Positions 27,243 through 37,332 of a stretch of DNA of 64,000 nt are shown piece after piece (positions within the stretch are counted from its first letter, which is position 1; every line of letters starts with the position of its first letter). Source of the DNA: Streptococcus ovuberis (GTDB taxonomy: Bacteria; Bacillota; Bacilli; Lactobacillales; Streptococcaceae). Location of the stretch: NCBI RefSeq assembly GCF_012396585.1, contig NZ_JAAXPR010000001.1, forward strand, positions 1 through 64,000, given 5' to 3'. Below the pieces are notes generated by a model that did no database searches, was not told the DNA's origin, and was given only the letters and a program-made list of their open reading frames with translations. The position numbers were made by a program, and so were the translations under genes.

Positions 27243-27616
27243 TAATTCTTGTCGGCTGTTGAAACATATTTTTTAAGGGGTAGAAAATTTCTGATTTCAC
27301 CTGAGTCTCTTTTTTAGCTACTTCCTTGACCGCAAAATAGAGTTTCCAAATTACTACTTCACTAGAAATTTCCACCCCAACACTTTTTAGGAGTTCCAAA
27401 TGGGATGTTACAGTCTGGGAATATCTTTTTCTTTCAACACTTTTCCTTTATAAGCTCAAAACATGGTATAATAAGGAAAGTATTATTAAGTCTAGTGGTA
27501 AAAAGTCAAGCCAAAGTTTTCAAAACTTTAGTTGATTTTCTAGAAAACAGGGTGCACTAAAAACACCTAGTGAAAATTGCTTTTTTCACTAGCTTACCCA
27601 AGGACTTGTGCCGATA
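27243..27616. other. Stretch with a coding-like fragment, no intact gene
   Basis: On the minus strand from about 27431 to 27243 an open frame of about 60 codons reads like protein (SHLELLKSVGVEISSEVV, then LYFAVKEVAKKETQVKSE) and runs into the end of IS3 copy 2. A short frame with a ribosome-like AAGGA site before it (GTG near 27455) breaks after ten codons, so this is probably a frameshifted and truncated gene. I do not recognise it. The rest of the stretch (27460-27616) holds nothing clear beyond a T/A-rich TGGTATAAT box on the plus strand. Confidence 0.35.
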
Positions 27617-28869
27617 TTAGCTATCTTCCATAAGCCTCCTTGGTGGCGGATAGGGTTGGCGGTTGCGTAGTAGCACATCCACCAGACGCACAAATTTTCT
27701 AGCGGTTAAGACGATGGCACGTTTGTGTTGCTGTTTAGGCACTTCTTGACACTTCTTCTTGTAAAAGGCTTGATACTCGCTATCGTATCGTCTGACCGAG
27801 TTGGCCGCTTCAACCAGGTAATAACAGAGATAGCGATTGCCTCTGGTCACAAGCGAAGTGTTTTGGGAGTTGGATTGACCCGACTGGTTCTGTTTCCAGT
27901 TAAGCCCAGCATACTTGGCGACTTGAGGGTGGTCTGTAAAGCGTTCGACTTGCCCAATCTCAGCGATTATCCCAGCAGCGTACACTTTACCAACACCAGG
28001 TATGGAGGTTAAGCACTGGTATTCAGGAATGACTTCGACCATCTCTTCGATAGCCTTGTCAATGTCCTTGATCACTTTCTCAAGATTTCTAATTTCTCGA
28101 GCGAGCAGTCCAAGAACGACATTGACCGAATCTTGTTGGAGCTTTGGCAGACGGTAAGAGCCACGGACGGCCGCTTGAATGGCTTTGGCAGCTTTTCAGG
28201 GGCTTTAAACCGGCCTCTTCCCAGTTTCTGGATAAAGTCTGCCAGCTCTTCAAGAGGAACAGCGGCTAATTCGTCTAGGGTATAGTCTTCGGTCATCAAG
28301 GAGATGATGGTGCTTGACCAGAGATTGGTTGAGAGGTTCTCATTCTTGATTTCAGTAGATAAGGTATTGCACTTATAGTAGATACTCTCAATGAAGTGCT
28401 GCTTGGTTTTGGTTGACTGCTCAATGAGTTGCAGTCTGGTTCTAGTGAGGTGCTGAAGCGCCATGTATTTCTCTTCCTTGAGAAAAGCTGGTGAAAATCG
28501 CTCAATACGGAAATAATCTGCGATATAGAAGGCATCAAGAGCATCATTCTTGTTTTCTTCGAAGGCTTCGCGATACTTCTTGATTTTGTTGGGCTGTTCC
28601 ACCATGACTTCAACTTTAAGAGCTTTCAAGTCGCTGTCTTCGTGAAAGAACATGGCAGGATGAAAGCTATAGAGACTGGTCGCTTCCATGCCAATGACGA
28701 TGCGTTCAAAGGCATGGATATCATTGAGTTCAAGAACCTGTTTCTTGATGTCAGAAGCACCCGTTAAGTCATTAGGGAGCGAAGCAGTGAAGGGGGGCGT
28801 TGTATCACTGAGCATGATACAAACGTCCAGTTTGGTTGCGCTAACGTCTAAACCGACAAAACATTTCAT
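27617..28869 (-). pseudogene. IS110-family transposase with one frameshift
   Basis: Two frames join to one transposase of about 415 residues. The first (from ATG 28869, MKCFVGLDVSATKLDVCIML) holds the DEDD RuvC-like domain, including KNDALDAFYIADYFR (about residues 107-121). The second (to 27617) holds the transposase_20 domain with LTSIPGVGKVYAAGIIAEIG and the serine-containing tail (KYAGLNWKQNQSGQSNSQ; TSLVTRGNRYLCYYL). Between them, a one-base change near 28192 shifts the frame: the expected AAKAIQAAVRGSYRLPKLQQ continues in the other frame. Otherwise well preserved, and different from the IS110 remnant at 22879. Confidence 0.85.
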
Positions 28870-29160
28870 GTGGAAGGTCTCCTTTCATTTGGATTTGGAA
28901 GGTTTCTTGACTACTGTAAGGTTCCCCAGAAACACCTTGAATCAACAGCCTCGCATAAGAGAATTCTGAGCACTAACTCACTTGCCGCCTGTAGCCTACT
29001 AGATACAGAAGTGAGCCTAGTGGAAACAGCTAGTGTGTTGGAAGTAGGGACAAGGCTTTTGGGTAACAGACTTTATTTTGAAGTCTACGCAACAAGGGGA
29101 CAAAGAAACAACCATGAGTCTATTCCATGACTCTATTGCTCTGGAAAACCTTGCAATAGT
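28870..29160 (-). ncRNA. Candidate bridge-RNA region of the second IS110 element
   Basis: Non-coding stretch of about 290 bp directly upstream of the transposase start on the minus strand. It includes repeated or complementary short words (for example CTCACTTCTG and CAAGTGAGTT; TCTAGTAGGCTACAGG; AGACTTCAAAATAAAGTCT as a hairpin at about 29070-29088). By position it matches the left-end non-coding region where IS110-group elements encode a bridge RNA. The element end is not fixed, and structure was judged by eye only. Confidence 0.35.
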
Positions 29161-29229
29161 CAAGCGATAACATTGGTTACACTTGGGATTGAAATATCCC
29201 CATTAACTTATTTTACGAGGAGAAACGAC

Positions 29230-30222
29230 ATGCTCAGATTAGGAATTATTGGGACAGGTAATATCGCCCACCAGTTTATCACAGCCTGCCAGTTAACAGA
29301 ACACTATAAGTTAGCCGCCGTCTACTCTCGGACCACCGAAAAAGCTCAAAGCTTTGCGGCGCCTTATGGCGAAATAGAGCTCTATACAGACCTCAAAGCT
29401 TTCAGCCAGAGTAATCTGGATGTGGTTTATATCGCTAGCCCCAATAGCTTACACTTCCAGCAGGCAAAAATGCTAATTCTTGCTGGTAAGCATTTGATTG
29501 TTGAGAAACCGGCATTTTCAAATCCAAGCGAATTCCAAGCCATCATCAAGCTCGCTGAGGAGAAGCAAGTCCTAGTGCTTGAAGCCGCTCGTAATTACCA
29601 CGAAAAAAATTGGCAACCAATTCAAGATTTCTTGGCAGATAAAGTGATTTATGGAGCCAGTTTCCACTTTTCTCAATACTCCTCCCGAATGAAAAATCTT
29701 CTCCAAGGGATTTACGACAATGCCTTTCAAGCTAAAATGTCTGGCGGTGCTCTAGTTGATTTAGGAATCTACCAAATCTATGCTGCCCACAAACTTTTTG
29801 GCCAACCCAAAGCTGCTCGCTATTGTGCAGACCTCTTAGAAACCGGCGTTGACATAGCAGGCTCTGGTCAGCTGCTTTATGAGGACTTTCATGTAAACAT
29901 GGTTGTCCGTAAAAATGCCCAGTCTAATCTTCCCAGCGAGATCTACACCAATCAGGGAACACTCATTCTCAATCATATCCAAGGGATTGAGAAAGCTAGC
30001 TTCCATGATTTAGATGGTAGACTTACCAACTTAGAACTTGCACCACTTGGCCATCTGATGGCTGAGGAAACGCAAGTTTTTGCAGATATACTGATGCATC
30101 CAAATAAGCACCAAGAGCTCTACAAACAGCTCCTCAGTACAGCTCAATCCGTTAACCAAACCCTTTATGCCATGCGTCAGGACTCTGGTATCCATTTTGA
30201 GGCAGATCAACATGAAAACTAA
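29230..30222 (+). CDS. Gfo/Idh/MocA family oxidoreductase
   Basis: 330 residues, NAD(P)-binding Rossmann domain at the N-terminus (LGIIGTGNIAHQFITACQ, GxGxxA/G type), then the sequence VYIASPNSLHFQQAKMLI and the family's EKP motif (LIVEKPAF, about residues 91-98), followed by the alpha/beta C-terminal domain. Members oxidise or reduce sugars, inositols or related polyols; the substrate is unknown. ATG at 29230 has the ribosome site GAGGAGA and is preferred over the upstream in-frame start at 29173. The 3' end overlaps the next gene by 11 bp. Confidence 0.85.
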   Translation: MLRLGIIGTGNIAHQFITACQLTEHYKLAAVYSRTTEKAQSFAAPYGEIELYTDLKAFSQSNLDVVYIASPNSLHFQQAKMLILAGKHLIVEKPAFSNPSEFQAIIKLAEEKQVLVLEAARNYHEKNWQPIQDFLADKVIYGASFHFSQYSSRMKNLLQGIYDNAFQAKMSGGALVDLGIYQIYAAHKLFGQPKAARYCADLLETGVDIAGSGQLLYEDFHVNMVVRKNAQSNLPSEIYTNQGTLILNHIQGIEKASFHDLDGRLTNLELAPLGHLMAEETQVFADILMHPNKHQELYKQLLSTAQSVNQTLYAMRQDSGIHFEADQHEN

Positions 30223-31306
30223 ATTCCCACCTGTCTGGCAAGATCAGATTGACCAACTCGGCTTTACTCATTTTACGCCGATTCAAACTCAAAGTTTTGA
30301 CCCGATTCGTGACGGCAAATCAGTCCTCGGCATCAGCCCGACAGGAACCGGCAAGACTCTGGCCTATCTCTGGCCCTTACTGTCTTCCGTGACCAGTCAA
30401 AAAGCTCAGCAAATCCTTATCCTAGCACCAAATACAGAACTTGCTGGACAAATTTTTGACGTCACTAAAACATGGGCTGAGCCCCTCAACCTGACTTGCC
30501 AAGTCTTCCTCTCAGGCTCCAGCCAAAAGCGTCAAATGGAACGCCTCAAAAAGGGGCCTCAAATTTTGATCGGAACACCTGGCCGTATCTGGGAACTCGT
30601 CAAACTTAAAAAAATTAAGACGATGGCCATTGATAAGATTGTCTTGGATGAATTTGACCAGCTCTTTAGCGATAGTCAGGCCCAGTTCGTCAATCGGATC
30701 CTCAAACATTCTCCACGGGAATACCAGATGATCTACATGTCTGCAACAGATCGTTTTGACTCTAATCAGATTGCCCCCGCAACTTTGACCATCGATGTGC
30801 GAGACGGAGGAAAACTTGACAATATTCAACACGTTTACTTAGAAGTTGCTAAACGGGACAAGACAGAGCTCCTACGTAAGATGAGTAATATCCCTGATTT
30901 CAGAGCCTTAGCCTTCTTTAACAGTTTGTCTGACCTCGGTGCTACCGAAGAAAAGCTCACCTACCGCTCCGCTAACGTGGTGTCATTGGCTAGCGATGTT
31001 AATGTCAAATTCCGTAAAACCATCTTGGAAAAATTCAAGGCTAGCCAGCTCACTCTTCTCTTAGCAACAGATCTGGTTGCCCGTGGCATTGATATTGACA
31101 GCCTCGAATGCGTCATCAATGTGGACTTACCTAGAGACTTAGAAACATATACACACCGTGCAGGACGAACAGGTCGCATGGGCAAAAATGGTGTTGTCGT
31201 CACTCTCATCTCTCATCCTGAAGAGCTCAAAACGCTTAAAAAGTATGCTCAGGTTCGGCCGATTTTCCTAAAAAATCAAACCTTCTATTTTGACGATTCT
31301 CAGTAA
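30212..31306 (+). CDS. DEAD-box RNA helicase
   Basis: 364 residues, start MKTKFPPVWQDQIDQLGF, with Q-motif region (FTHFTPIQTQSF), motif I SPTGTGKT (about residues 43-50), motif II as DEFD (LDEFDQLF, a variant of DEAD), motif III SAT (about 172) and motif VI HRAGRTGRMG (about 317-326). ATP-dependent RNA unwinding, in ribosome assembly or RNA turnover. Lacks a long C-terminal tail. Overlaps the oxidoreductase gene and probably shares its transcript. Confidence 0.9.
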   Translation: MKTKFPPVWQDQIDQLGFTHFTPIQTQSFDPIRDGKSVLGISPTGTGKTLAYLWPLLSSVTSQKAQQILILAPNTELAGQIFDVTKTWAEPLNLTCQVFLSGSSQKRQMERLKKGPQILIGTPGRIWELVKLKKIKTMAIDKIVLDEFDQLFSDSQAQFVNRILKHSPREYQMIYMSATDRFDSNQIAPATLTIDVRDGGKLDNIQHVYLEVAKRDKTELLRKMSNIPDFRALAFFNSLSDLGATEEKLTYRSANVVSLASDVNVKFRKTILEKFKASQLTLLLATDLVARGIDIDSLECVINVDLPRDLETYTHRAGRTGRMGKNGVVVTLISHPEELKTLKKYAQVRPIFLKNQTFYFDDSQ

Positions 31307-31792
31307 AAAACACCTTATCAAACTCCCACGCCAGACGCCTGAAGACATTGCTGCTTTCAGGATGATAGTTACACCTGGCTAATGAAATGAATCACTTTTT
31401 GCCTGAAACCAACCTCTTTTTAGGAACGTTCCTGAACAGTGTGTGCGCGTCAAAAATGGTTGCTTGCATTTTCTTCGTACATCCGTCATACTCAAAAACA
31501 GCCCTCTCTCTTGACGAAAGGGCTGCTTTCATTTTTGCTAAACTCAGGCTAATTTTGCTAGAAACCGAGACTGTTTCATCCAATCCAGATTCTATTAGCC
31601 GATCTTGGTCCTCGTGACTCCGATCCTTCTTATCGGGTTTACCCCTCAGTAGCAGTTCCTAGAACGATGCTCATACTCATTTAAACTCATAAATAGCTAC
31701 TTAACAGCCATGACTCCTGCCTTCACCTTTGATATTAGACTCTGATAGGTTATTAGTATCTTAGATTTGCTATTTTTGATTTTTACTGAGCA
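31307..31792. other. Gene-free stretch with a terminator-like hairpin
   Basis: About 490 bp between convergent genes. CAGCCCT / AGGGCTG (31499-31525) followed by CTTTCATTTTT reads as a plus-strand terminator for the helicase gene. A 63-codon frame on the minus strand (31392-31583) has a protein-like stretch but no ribosome site; I do not call it. Confidence 0.5.
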
Positions 31793-33196
31793 TCAATAAC
31801 CATATAGTTCGTTGAGGGTTACAAACTGATACCCTTCTGATTTTAGAAATTCAATAACAGCTGGAAGGGCATCTACAGTGGATTGATGGATATCGTGCAT
31901 CAAAATTACCCCTCCACTGGTAGCTTGTGCTTTGACACGTTCAAGAATAGAAGCAGGATTTCGTGACTGCCAATCTAAAGTATCGATCGTCCATGTCACA
32001 ATGGGTAAACCAGCATGTTGCTCTACTACTGCATTGAAACTGCCGTAAGGTGGCCTTAGCACAGTTGGTAATTGCCCAGATACCCGTAGAATCAAGTCCT
32101 GTGTCTGAGTTACCTCAGCCCTGATTTGGTCAGGGCTGATTTTGGTCAAATAAGGGTGACTCCAAGTATGGTTAGCCAGCTGGTGACCTTCTGCCGCCAT
32201 ACGCTGGACGATGGATTCATTCCCCAAAATACTCTGCCCCAGCAGGAAAAAAGTGGCCTTAATCTGGTGACTAGCCAATAAATCCAAGACCTGAGGGGTT
32301 GTTTCTGGCCTCGGTCCATCATCAAAGGTCAGGGCGATAACCTTACCGATGGCTACCGGTTTAGGGCCACGTGCTCTCGCCGCTGCTTCAGCGGCTAGTC
32401 GAGCTTCTTCTGCTAAACGAGCCGCCTCCTTCTCCGCCAAGTAGGCGTCATAATGCGCACGGGCTTCGTCCTTTAAAAAATCCGTTTCCATAATCTCAAA
32501 AAGCTCTGTATAAAAGAGTTCAATCCGTTCTTCTCCAGGCGAAAATGCCACTTCCAATCCAGAAGATGTTACCGCAAACGGCAGATTCGAAAAGGTCTGC
32601 TCCAAATAAGCCTGATCGTTATAGATGTCGTCTTCCGTTTTCCCTACATCCCTCAAATGATTTAAAACTAATTGGGTAAAAGCGTCTCGATCCTTGATCA
32701 GTTGCTCCAGTGTCATTCTATCTCCTTCAGCATTGAGATAGGTGCTCCCCAGTAACTCTTGTCCCTTAAGCTCAAATTGATGGCTTTTTCTATCAAATCG
32801 GTAGCCCTTCTCCAGCAACTCCACCTGCCGGACACCTGTCAAGGCTGTCTCCTGACTGCTATACGAAAAGGCCCAGAAATCCTCCTCTTCTTGATTCGAT
32901 GACGCTTTCAGTTGCTCCAAATGTCCCGCTTGAAGCTCTTTGGACCAGCTAAGTGCCGAGCCATTCTGATTAACCAAATCCTGTCTCAGATAATGCTTCG
33001 TTCCTTCCTCAATGACCTCTTGCCTAACCTTCAGCCCTTGTTGCTCATGAGCCATTTGCTCTGTCTCTATGAGAGTCTCGATAGCCTTTGTCCGAACCTG
33101 CTGATCATAGACCATTTTTCCCAAAAATCCTATCACAACAAGCAAGACAAGCCCACTGAAAATCCCAAACACCCTTTTTTGATTCTTGCGAAACAT
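31793..33196 (-). CDS. pgdA: Peptidoglycan N-acetylglucosamine deacetylase
   Basis: 467 residues, close to pneumococcal PgdA (463). One N-terminal membrane anchor (about residues 8-27), an extracellular middle region, then a NodB domain (about 285-465). Catalytic motifs: ALTFDDGPRPET (Asp-Asp), HTWSHPYL (zinc His pair), RPPYGSFN (groove), and a C-terminal VILMHDIHQS. It removes acetyl groups from peptidoglycan GlcNAc and so lowers lysozyme sensitivity. Between the anchor and NodB an Ala/Glu-rich helix (EKEAARLAEEARLAAEAAA) occurs. Single gene with its own surroundings. Confidence 0.9.
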   Translation of the reverse strand: MFRKNQKRVFGIFSGLVLLVVIGFLGKMVYDQQVRTKAIETLIETEQMAHEQQGLKVRQEVIEEGTKHYLRQDLVNQNGSALSWSKELQAGHLEQLKASSNQEEEDFWAFSYSSQETALTGVRQVELLEKGYRFDRKSHQFELKGQELLGSTYLNAEGDRMTLEQLIKDRDAFTQLVLNHLRDVGKTEDDIYNDQAYLEQTFSNLPFAVTSSGLEVAFSPGEERIELFYTELFEIMETDFLKDEARAHYDAYLAEKEAARLAEEARLAAEAAARARGPKPVAIGKVIALTFDDGPRPETTPQVLDLLASHQIKATFFLLGQSILGNESIVQRMAAEGHQLANHTWSHPYLTKISPDQIRAEVTQTQDLILRVSGQLPTVLRPPYGSFNAVVEQHAGLPIVTWTIDTLDWQSRNPASILERVKAQATSGGVILMHDIHQSTVDALPAVIEFLKSEGYQFVTLNELYGY

Positions 33197-33417
33197 AGCT
33201 GTCCTTTCAGTTGCAGTATTTAATCATTATAACACAAGTGATCTGTCTATCCTAGACAAAGTACCAATCAAGAGAAAGTTATTATCTCATAAAGCAACGT
33301 AAATAAAAGAACAAGAATAACCAAGAACATCTGTTTCACACTAAATCCTATGAGGTATCAGACTTACGCTCTACACTAACTCCATAGCAAGGTCAAACAG
33401 CAAAGGCAACATTTTTC

Positions 33418-33495
33418 TATATAACTTTTATAAAGTGTTTTTGTTAAGCGATGATTCGCGTAGCTATTGGGGTTTGGTAGTTGAGATTTATATAA
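33418..33495 (-). pseudogene. Relic of the IS3 element's right end
   Basis: The stretch reading TTTATAAAGTG, then GTTAAGCGATGATTCGCG and GGGTTTGGTAGTTGAGA closely matches the orfB 3' end and terminal region of the IS3 copies at 23215 and 26032 (codes for the QTPIA.R.IA end of OrfB on the minus strand). Only about 80 bp remain. Confidence 0.7.
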
Positions 33496-33537
33496 AATAT
33501 GATCTCCATAATGAATCTGGGCATTAGACAACAAAAA

Positions 33538-33554
33538 ACGAGCCAAAAGCTCGT
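33538..33554 (-). terminator. Terminator of the MATE transporter gene
   Basis: Minus strand ACGAGC, TTTTG loop, GCTCGT, then TTTTTTG. Ten base pairs past the MATE stop codon. Confidence 0.8.
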
Positions 33555-33563
33555 CTCTTGTCT

Positions 33564-34913
33564 TTAATCACCTTGACGACGGAGGTATTTTTTTAGCTGT
33601 TTGGTGACGATGTAGGTTGTTGGTATTAAGACTAGTACACTACCAAGCCAAGCCGCTGGATTAGCGGCAGCTATACCGGTAAAACCAAAATAATGTAAGC
33701 CGATTAAAGCCACCACTACTCGCATAATCAATTCCATAATGCCTGCCAAGGTTGGAGCAAAGCTTTTTCCAAGCCCTTGAATAAAACCTCTCAACACAAA
33801 GAGAATGGCTAGAATCCAGTAGCATAAGCCATTAATGACGTAATAAGAGAATGCCATCTGGTAGATTGCTTCTGAGCCATTAGGTAGGAAAAGAGCAGAA
33901 AAAAATCGATTTCCCATCAGAAGAATAGCTGCAAATAACAACGACCAAGCAACAGACAAGGCAACTGTTTTTTGGACCCCTTCAAAGATACGCCCATAGA
34001 ACTTTGCACCATAATTTTGAGCAGCAAAGGTAGAAATGGCCTGTCCAAGATTAATCATGGGTAACATGGCTAATTGGTCTGTCCGACTAGCGATAGATTG
34101 TGCCGCAATTGCCTCCGTCCCAAGCTGGTTAAGGGCGTACTGCAAGGTCATAGTCCCAATTGCAATGATAGATGCTTGAAATCCCATTGGCAAACCTAAT
34201 TGAAGATGCTTTTGGTATTCTCCTTTTGAAAGGAGAGTCCAATCCTTTTTGGCGAGCTGAAGCTGAGGGACCCGTTTGTTGATATGCCAAAATAAGAAAA
34301 GAACGGAGAGCATCTGGGCAAGAATGGTAGCCACACCAGCACCGAAGACCCCCATTTTAAAATTCAGGATAAAGATAAAGTCGAGAGCCACATTAAGGAT
34401 GACCGCTACAATCAAAGCAAACAAAGGTGTGCGGCTATCTCCCAAAGCCCTAATGCTGTTAGACAAATAATTATAAAGAATCGTTGCCAACATCCCTCCA
34501 AGAATAGCCCTTAAAAACTGTTTCGATTGAGCGAGCAATTCTTGAGGTGTTTGCATCAATCTCAAGAGACTTTCCAAAAAAATTTGGGAGAACACTGTCA
34601 GTATAAGGCCAATAGCAAGGGATAAGACTAAGCCCGTAGCAAAAGAACGTTTGATATCAACCGAATCTTTGGCACCATAACGTTGTGCCAAAATCACTGA
34701 AAATCCGCCAGTCAGCCCTTGTGCAAAGCCCAGAATGAAAAAAACAATACTACCTGTCGAGCCTACAGCCGCAAAGGCTTTTTCCCCTAAAGTATGCCCA
34801 ACAATCATGCTATCTGCAAAATTATAGAACAACTGAAAAATACTACCAATCACCAATGGCAAGGCAAAGGCAAGAATCACCTTAATCGGCTTTCCTACTG
34901 TCAAATCCTGCAT
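33564..34913 (-). CDS. MATE family efflux transporter
   Basis: 449 residues with about twelve membrane spans. N-terminus MQDLTVGKPIKVILAFALPLVIGSIFQLFYNFADSMIVGHTLG is typical of MATE antiporters (LxxPxxxxxxxQxxYNxxDxxxVG), and the second half repeats the pattern (TLQYALNQLGTEAIAAQSIASR). It exports cationic drugs or metabolites in exchange for Na+ or H+; the natural substrate is unknown. Divergent, single gene with its own terminator. Confidence 0.9.
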   Translation of the reverse strand: MQDLTVGKPIKVILAFALPLVIGSIFQLFYNFADSMIVGHTLGEKAFAAVGSTGSIVFFILGFAQGLTGGFSVILAQRYGAKDSVDIKRSFATGLVLSLAIGLILTVFSQIFLESLLRLMQTPQELLAQSKQFLRAILGGMLATILYNYLSNSIRALGDSRTPLFALIVAVILNVALDFIFILNFKMGVFGAGVATILAQMLSVLFLFWHINKRVPQLQLAKKDWTLLSKGEYQKHLQLGLPMGFQASIIAIGTMTLQYALNQLGTEAIAAQSIASRTDQLAMLPMINLGQAISTFAAQNYGAKFYGRIFEGVQKTVALSVAWSLLFAAILLMGNRFFSALFLPNGSEAIYQMAFSYYVINGLCYWILAILFVLRGFIQGLGKSFAPTLAGIMELIMRVVVALIGLHYFGFTGIAAANPAAWLGSVLVLIPTTYIVTKQLKKYLRRQGD

Positions 34914-35080
34914 CTTGTTCTCCTATATTTTATTATTCTTTATTAGCAAAGATTAGCATATCTTAATTAGGCCATTCTGTCAATGGAATCACAAAAACAT
35001 TTCGCATGATTTGGATGATTTAAATGCAAGTCTTATGCTTTAGAGATACTCTTACAGATTATTACATTATATACGAAAGA

Positions 35081-35125
35081 AACACCATAAAACTCTCTAA
35101 CTAGAGACATAAATTTTATGGTGTT
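35081..35125 (-). terminator. Terminator of the arabinose operon
   Basis: 12-bp arms AACACCATAAAA (35081-35092) / TTTTATGGTGTT (35114-35125), loop with a second inner stem (CTCTCTAACTAGAGA). TTTCTTTC follows on the minus strand. Located 30 bp past the araA stop. Confidence 0.8.
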
Positions 35126-35158
35126 CAATCTTGATAAAGGGAATTAAAACTATCTTTA

Positions 35159-36580
35159 CTAGTTGATTAAAACATAATCGAGATTAACTAACTTAGCCCA
35201 AGTGATGATTTGATCGCTGGTTAAGTTAAGTGAAACTACCGTATGGTGACCGCCACCCGCTTCAATCCAAGCTTTAATCCCGTCTTGGAAGTTAGGCTTC
35301 ACTTCCCAAAGCACGCGCGCTACTGGAAGGTTTGGCGCTTCAACTGTTGGCTCAAAGGCTGTCACTTCATTGATCAAGAGTTTAAACTCAGTACCAAAGT
35401 CAGCCATTGACACAACGACACCGTCACCAGCTTTACCATCAAAAACAAGACGCGCTGGATCTGCTTTACCACCGATACCCAGTGGTGATACCAAGATTTT
35501 CGGCTTGTTTTTCGCAAGACTTGGGTCTACTTCAAGCATATGTGACTGCAAGATAGCTTCTTTGCCAAGCCCCATCTCATAGGTATAGTCTTCCATGAAA
35601 CCGGTGTTTTGGTTATGAGACATGATTTTCATGAAGCGATCAAGCGCTGCAGTTTTCCAGTCACCTTCTCCTGCAAACCCATAACCATCAGCCATCAAGC
35701 GTTGCACCGCAAGACCTGGCAATTGTTCCAAACCATAAAGATCTTGGAAATTGCTCGAAAAGGCTGTGTATCCCCCTTCATCTAAGAAACGCTTCAAGGC
35801 AATTTCATATTTTGCTTGTTCCTTAACATGGTGTTCCCAAGTTTCTTTGTCATAATCTGCATAGTCAAAGTCATACAACTCTTCGTAGGTTGCAAACAAG
35901 TCGTTAACTTCTTCGTCTGTCACAGCATTGACGACTTCAACCAAATCACCGACTGCATAGTAATCCACAGTCCAGCCAAATTTGATTTGAGCTTCAACTT
36001 TGTCACCATCTGTTACAGCCACATCACGCATGTTGTCCCCAAACCGCGCAACTTTGATATTAAACCCTTCATTGTAGGCAACTGCAACATCCATCCAGGC
36101 ACCAATGTCTTTTTGGACAGACTCATTTTGCCAATAACCAACGATAATTTTGTTGTTTTTCTTGAGGCGAGCATTGATAAAGCCATATTCACGGTCACCG
36201 TGAGCCGCTTGATTCAAGTTCATGAAGTCCATATCGATGGTTGCCCACGGAATTGATTCATTGTATTGGGTTGCCAAGTGAAGCAACGGCTTTTGAAGCA
36301 GATTCGTGCCACGGATCCACATTTTAGCTGGTGAGAAGGTATGCATCCATGTAATAACACCAGCTACATCGTCACGGTAGTTTACTTCCTTCATAAGCTT
36401 CGTGATGACATCTGCTGACACGGCTAATTCTTCTTGGAATTCAACAGGATAAGGCAAATGCCCTGACTTGTTAAGCACATCAGCCATTTCACGACCGTGT
36501 TTACGCACTTCTTCTAGCGCTTCTTCCCCATAGAGGTGTTGGGAACCGATGACAAACCAAAAAACGTTCTTATCTGACAT
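35159..36580 (-). CDS. araA: L-arabinose isomerase
   Basis: Converts L-arabinose to L-ribulose; Mn2+-dependent. 473 residues, starting [23 protein letters not shown], with [18 protein letters not shown] (about residues 73-90), the active-site Glu in [10 protein letters not shown] (about 325) and the metal-binding His in [11 protein letters not shown] (about 340) and [10 protein letters not shown] near the C-terminus (His446/447). Last gene of the arabinan/arabinose locus and followed by its terminator. Normal length and intact. Confidence 0.97.
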   Translation of the reverse strand: MSDKNVFWFVIGSQHLYGEEALEEVRKHGREMADVLNKSGHLPYPVEFQEELAVSADVITKLMKEVNYRDDVAGVITWMHTFSPAKMWIRGTNLLQKPLLHLATQYNESIPWATIDMDFMNLNQAAHGDREYGFINARLKKNNKIIVGYWQNESVQKDIGAWMDVAVAYNEGFNIKVARFGDNMRDVAVTDGDKVEAQIKFGWTVDYYAVGDLVEVVNAVTDEEVNDLFATYEELYDFDYADYDKETWEHHVKEQAKYEIALKRFLDEGGYTAFSSNFQDLYGLEQLPGLAVQRLMADGYGFAGEGDWKTAALDRFMKIMSHNQNTGFMEDYTYEMGLGKEAILQSHMLEVDPSLAKNKPKILVSPLGIGGKADPARLVFDGKAGDGVVVSMADFGTEFKLLINEVTAFEPTVEAPNLPVARVLWEVKPNFQDGIKAWIEAGGGHHTVVSLNLTSDQIITWAKLVNLDYVLIN

Positions 36581-36628
36581 GTTGTATTTCTCCTTTGTTT
36601 GAGATGATTCTCATTTTTATGTTTACGA

Positions 36629-37324
36629 TTATTTTTGACCGTAGTAGGCGTTCTTACCGTGCTTACGGAGGTAGTGCTTATCCAAGACATATTGTGGCAG
36701 TTCAGGGGCAAATGGATTAAGCATGCGCGTATAGTAATTCATTTTACACACTTCTTCTAGGACAACGGCATGCATGACAGCGTCAGCTGCATCTTTCCCC
36801 CAAGTAAAGGGGCCGTGTCCTTGCAGCAAGATACCTGGAATGGCCACCGGATCAAGACCACGTTTTTCAAAAGTCTCAACGATAACATTTCCCGTCTCAT
36901 GCTCATAACCCGCATCTAATTCTTCTTTGCTTAAAAATCGGGCGCAGGGTACCGTTCCATAAAAGGTGTCGGCATGAGTTGTACCCATGGCAGGAACATC
37001 TTGACCAGACTGGGCCCAGCTGGCTGCCCATGGCGAATGGGTATGGACGATACCACCAATGCTGTCATAGGTCTTGTACAAGACTGCATGTGTCGGCATG
37101 TCAGATGATGGGCGTAGTTTACCTTCAATGACATTTCCATCAAAGTCACAGACCACCATATCATTGGCAGTCATAATAGCATAGTCAACACCAGATGGCT
37201 TGATGACAAACAATCCTGATTCACGATCGACGGCACTGACATTTCCCCAAGTGTACTTAATCAAGTCGCGCTTAGGGAGTTCAAGATTGGCCTGAAATAC
37301 GGCTTCTTTTAATGCTTCTAACAT
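36629..37324 (-). CDS. araD: L-ribulose-5-phosphate 4-epimerase
   Basis: 231 residues. Class II aldolase fold with zinc ligands in IVHTHSPWA (His pair at about 95 and 97) and [10 protein letters not shown] (His at about 168), and active-site Asp in THADTF. Converts L-ribulose-5-phosphate to D-xylulose-5-phosphate for the phosphoketolase/pentose phosphate route. Lies 8 bp after the kinase gene and 48 bp before araA. Confidence 0.96.
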   Translation of the reverse strand: MLEALKEAVFQANLELPKRDLIKYTWGNVSAVDRESGLFVIKPSGVDYAIMTANDMVVCDFDGNVIEGKLRPSSDMPTHAVLYKTYDSIGGIVHTHSPWAASWAQSGQDVPAMGTTHADTFYGTVPCARFLSKEELDAGYEHETGNVIVETFEKRGLDPVAIPGILLQGHGPFTWGKDAADAVMHAVVLEEVCKMNYYTRMLNPFAPELPQYVLDKHYLRKHGKNAYYGQK

Positions 37325-37332
37325 GGTTCCTC

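Noticed and set aside
29173-29229. Upstream start for the Gfo/Idh/MocA oxidoreductase
   Set aside because: The Rossmann fold begins directly after ATG 29230, which has a strong GAGGAGA site.
31392-31617. Overlapping 63- and 76-codon frames on both strands
   Set aside because: No ribosome sites and a terminator-like hairpin lies in the middle; probably non-coding.
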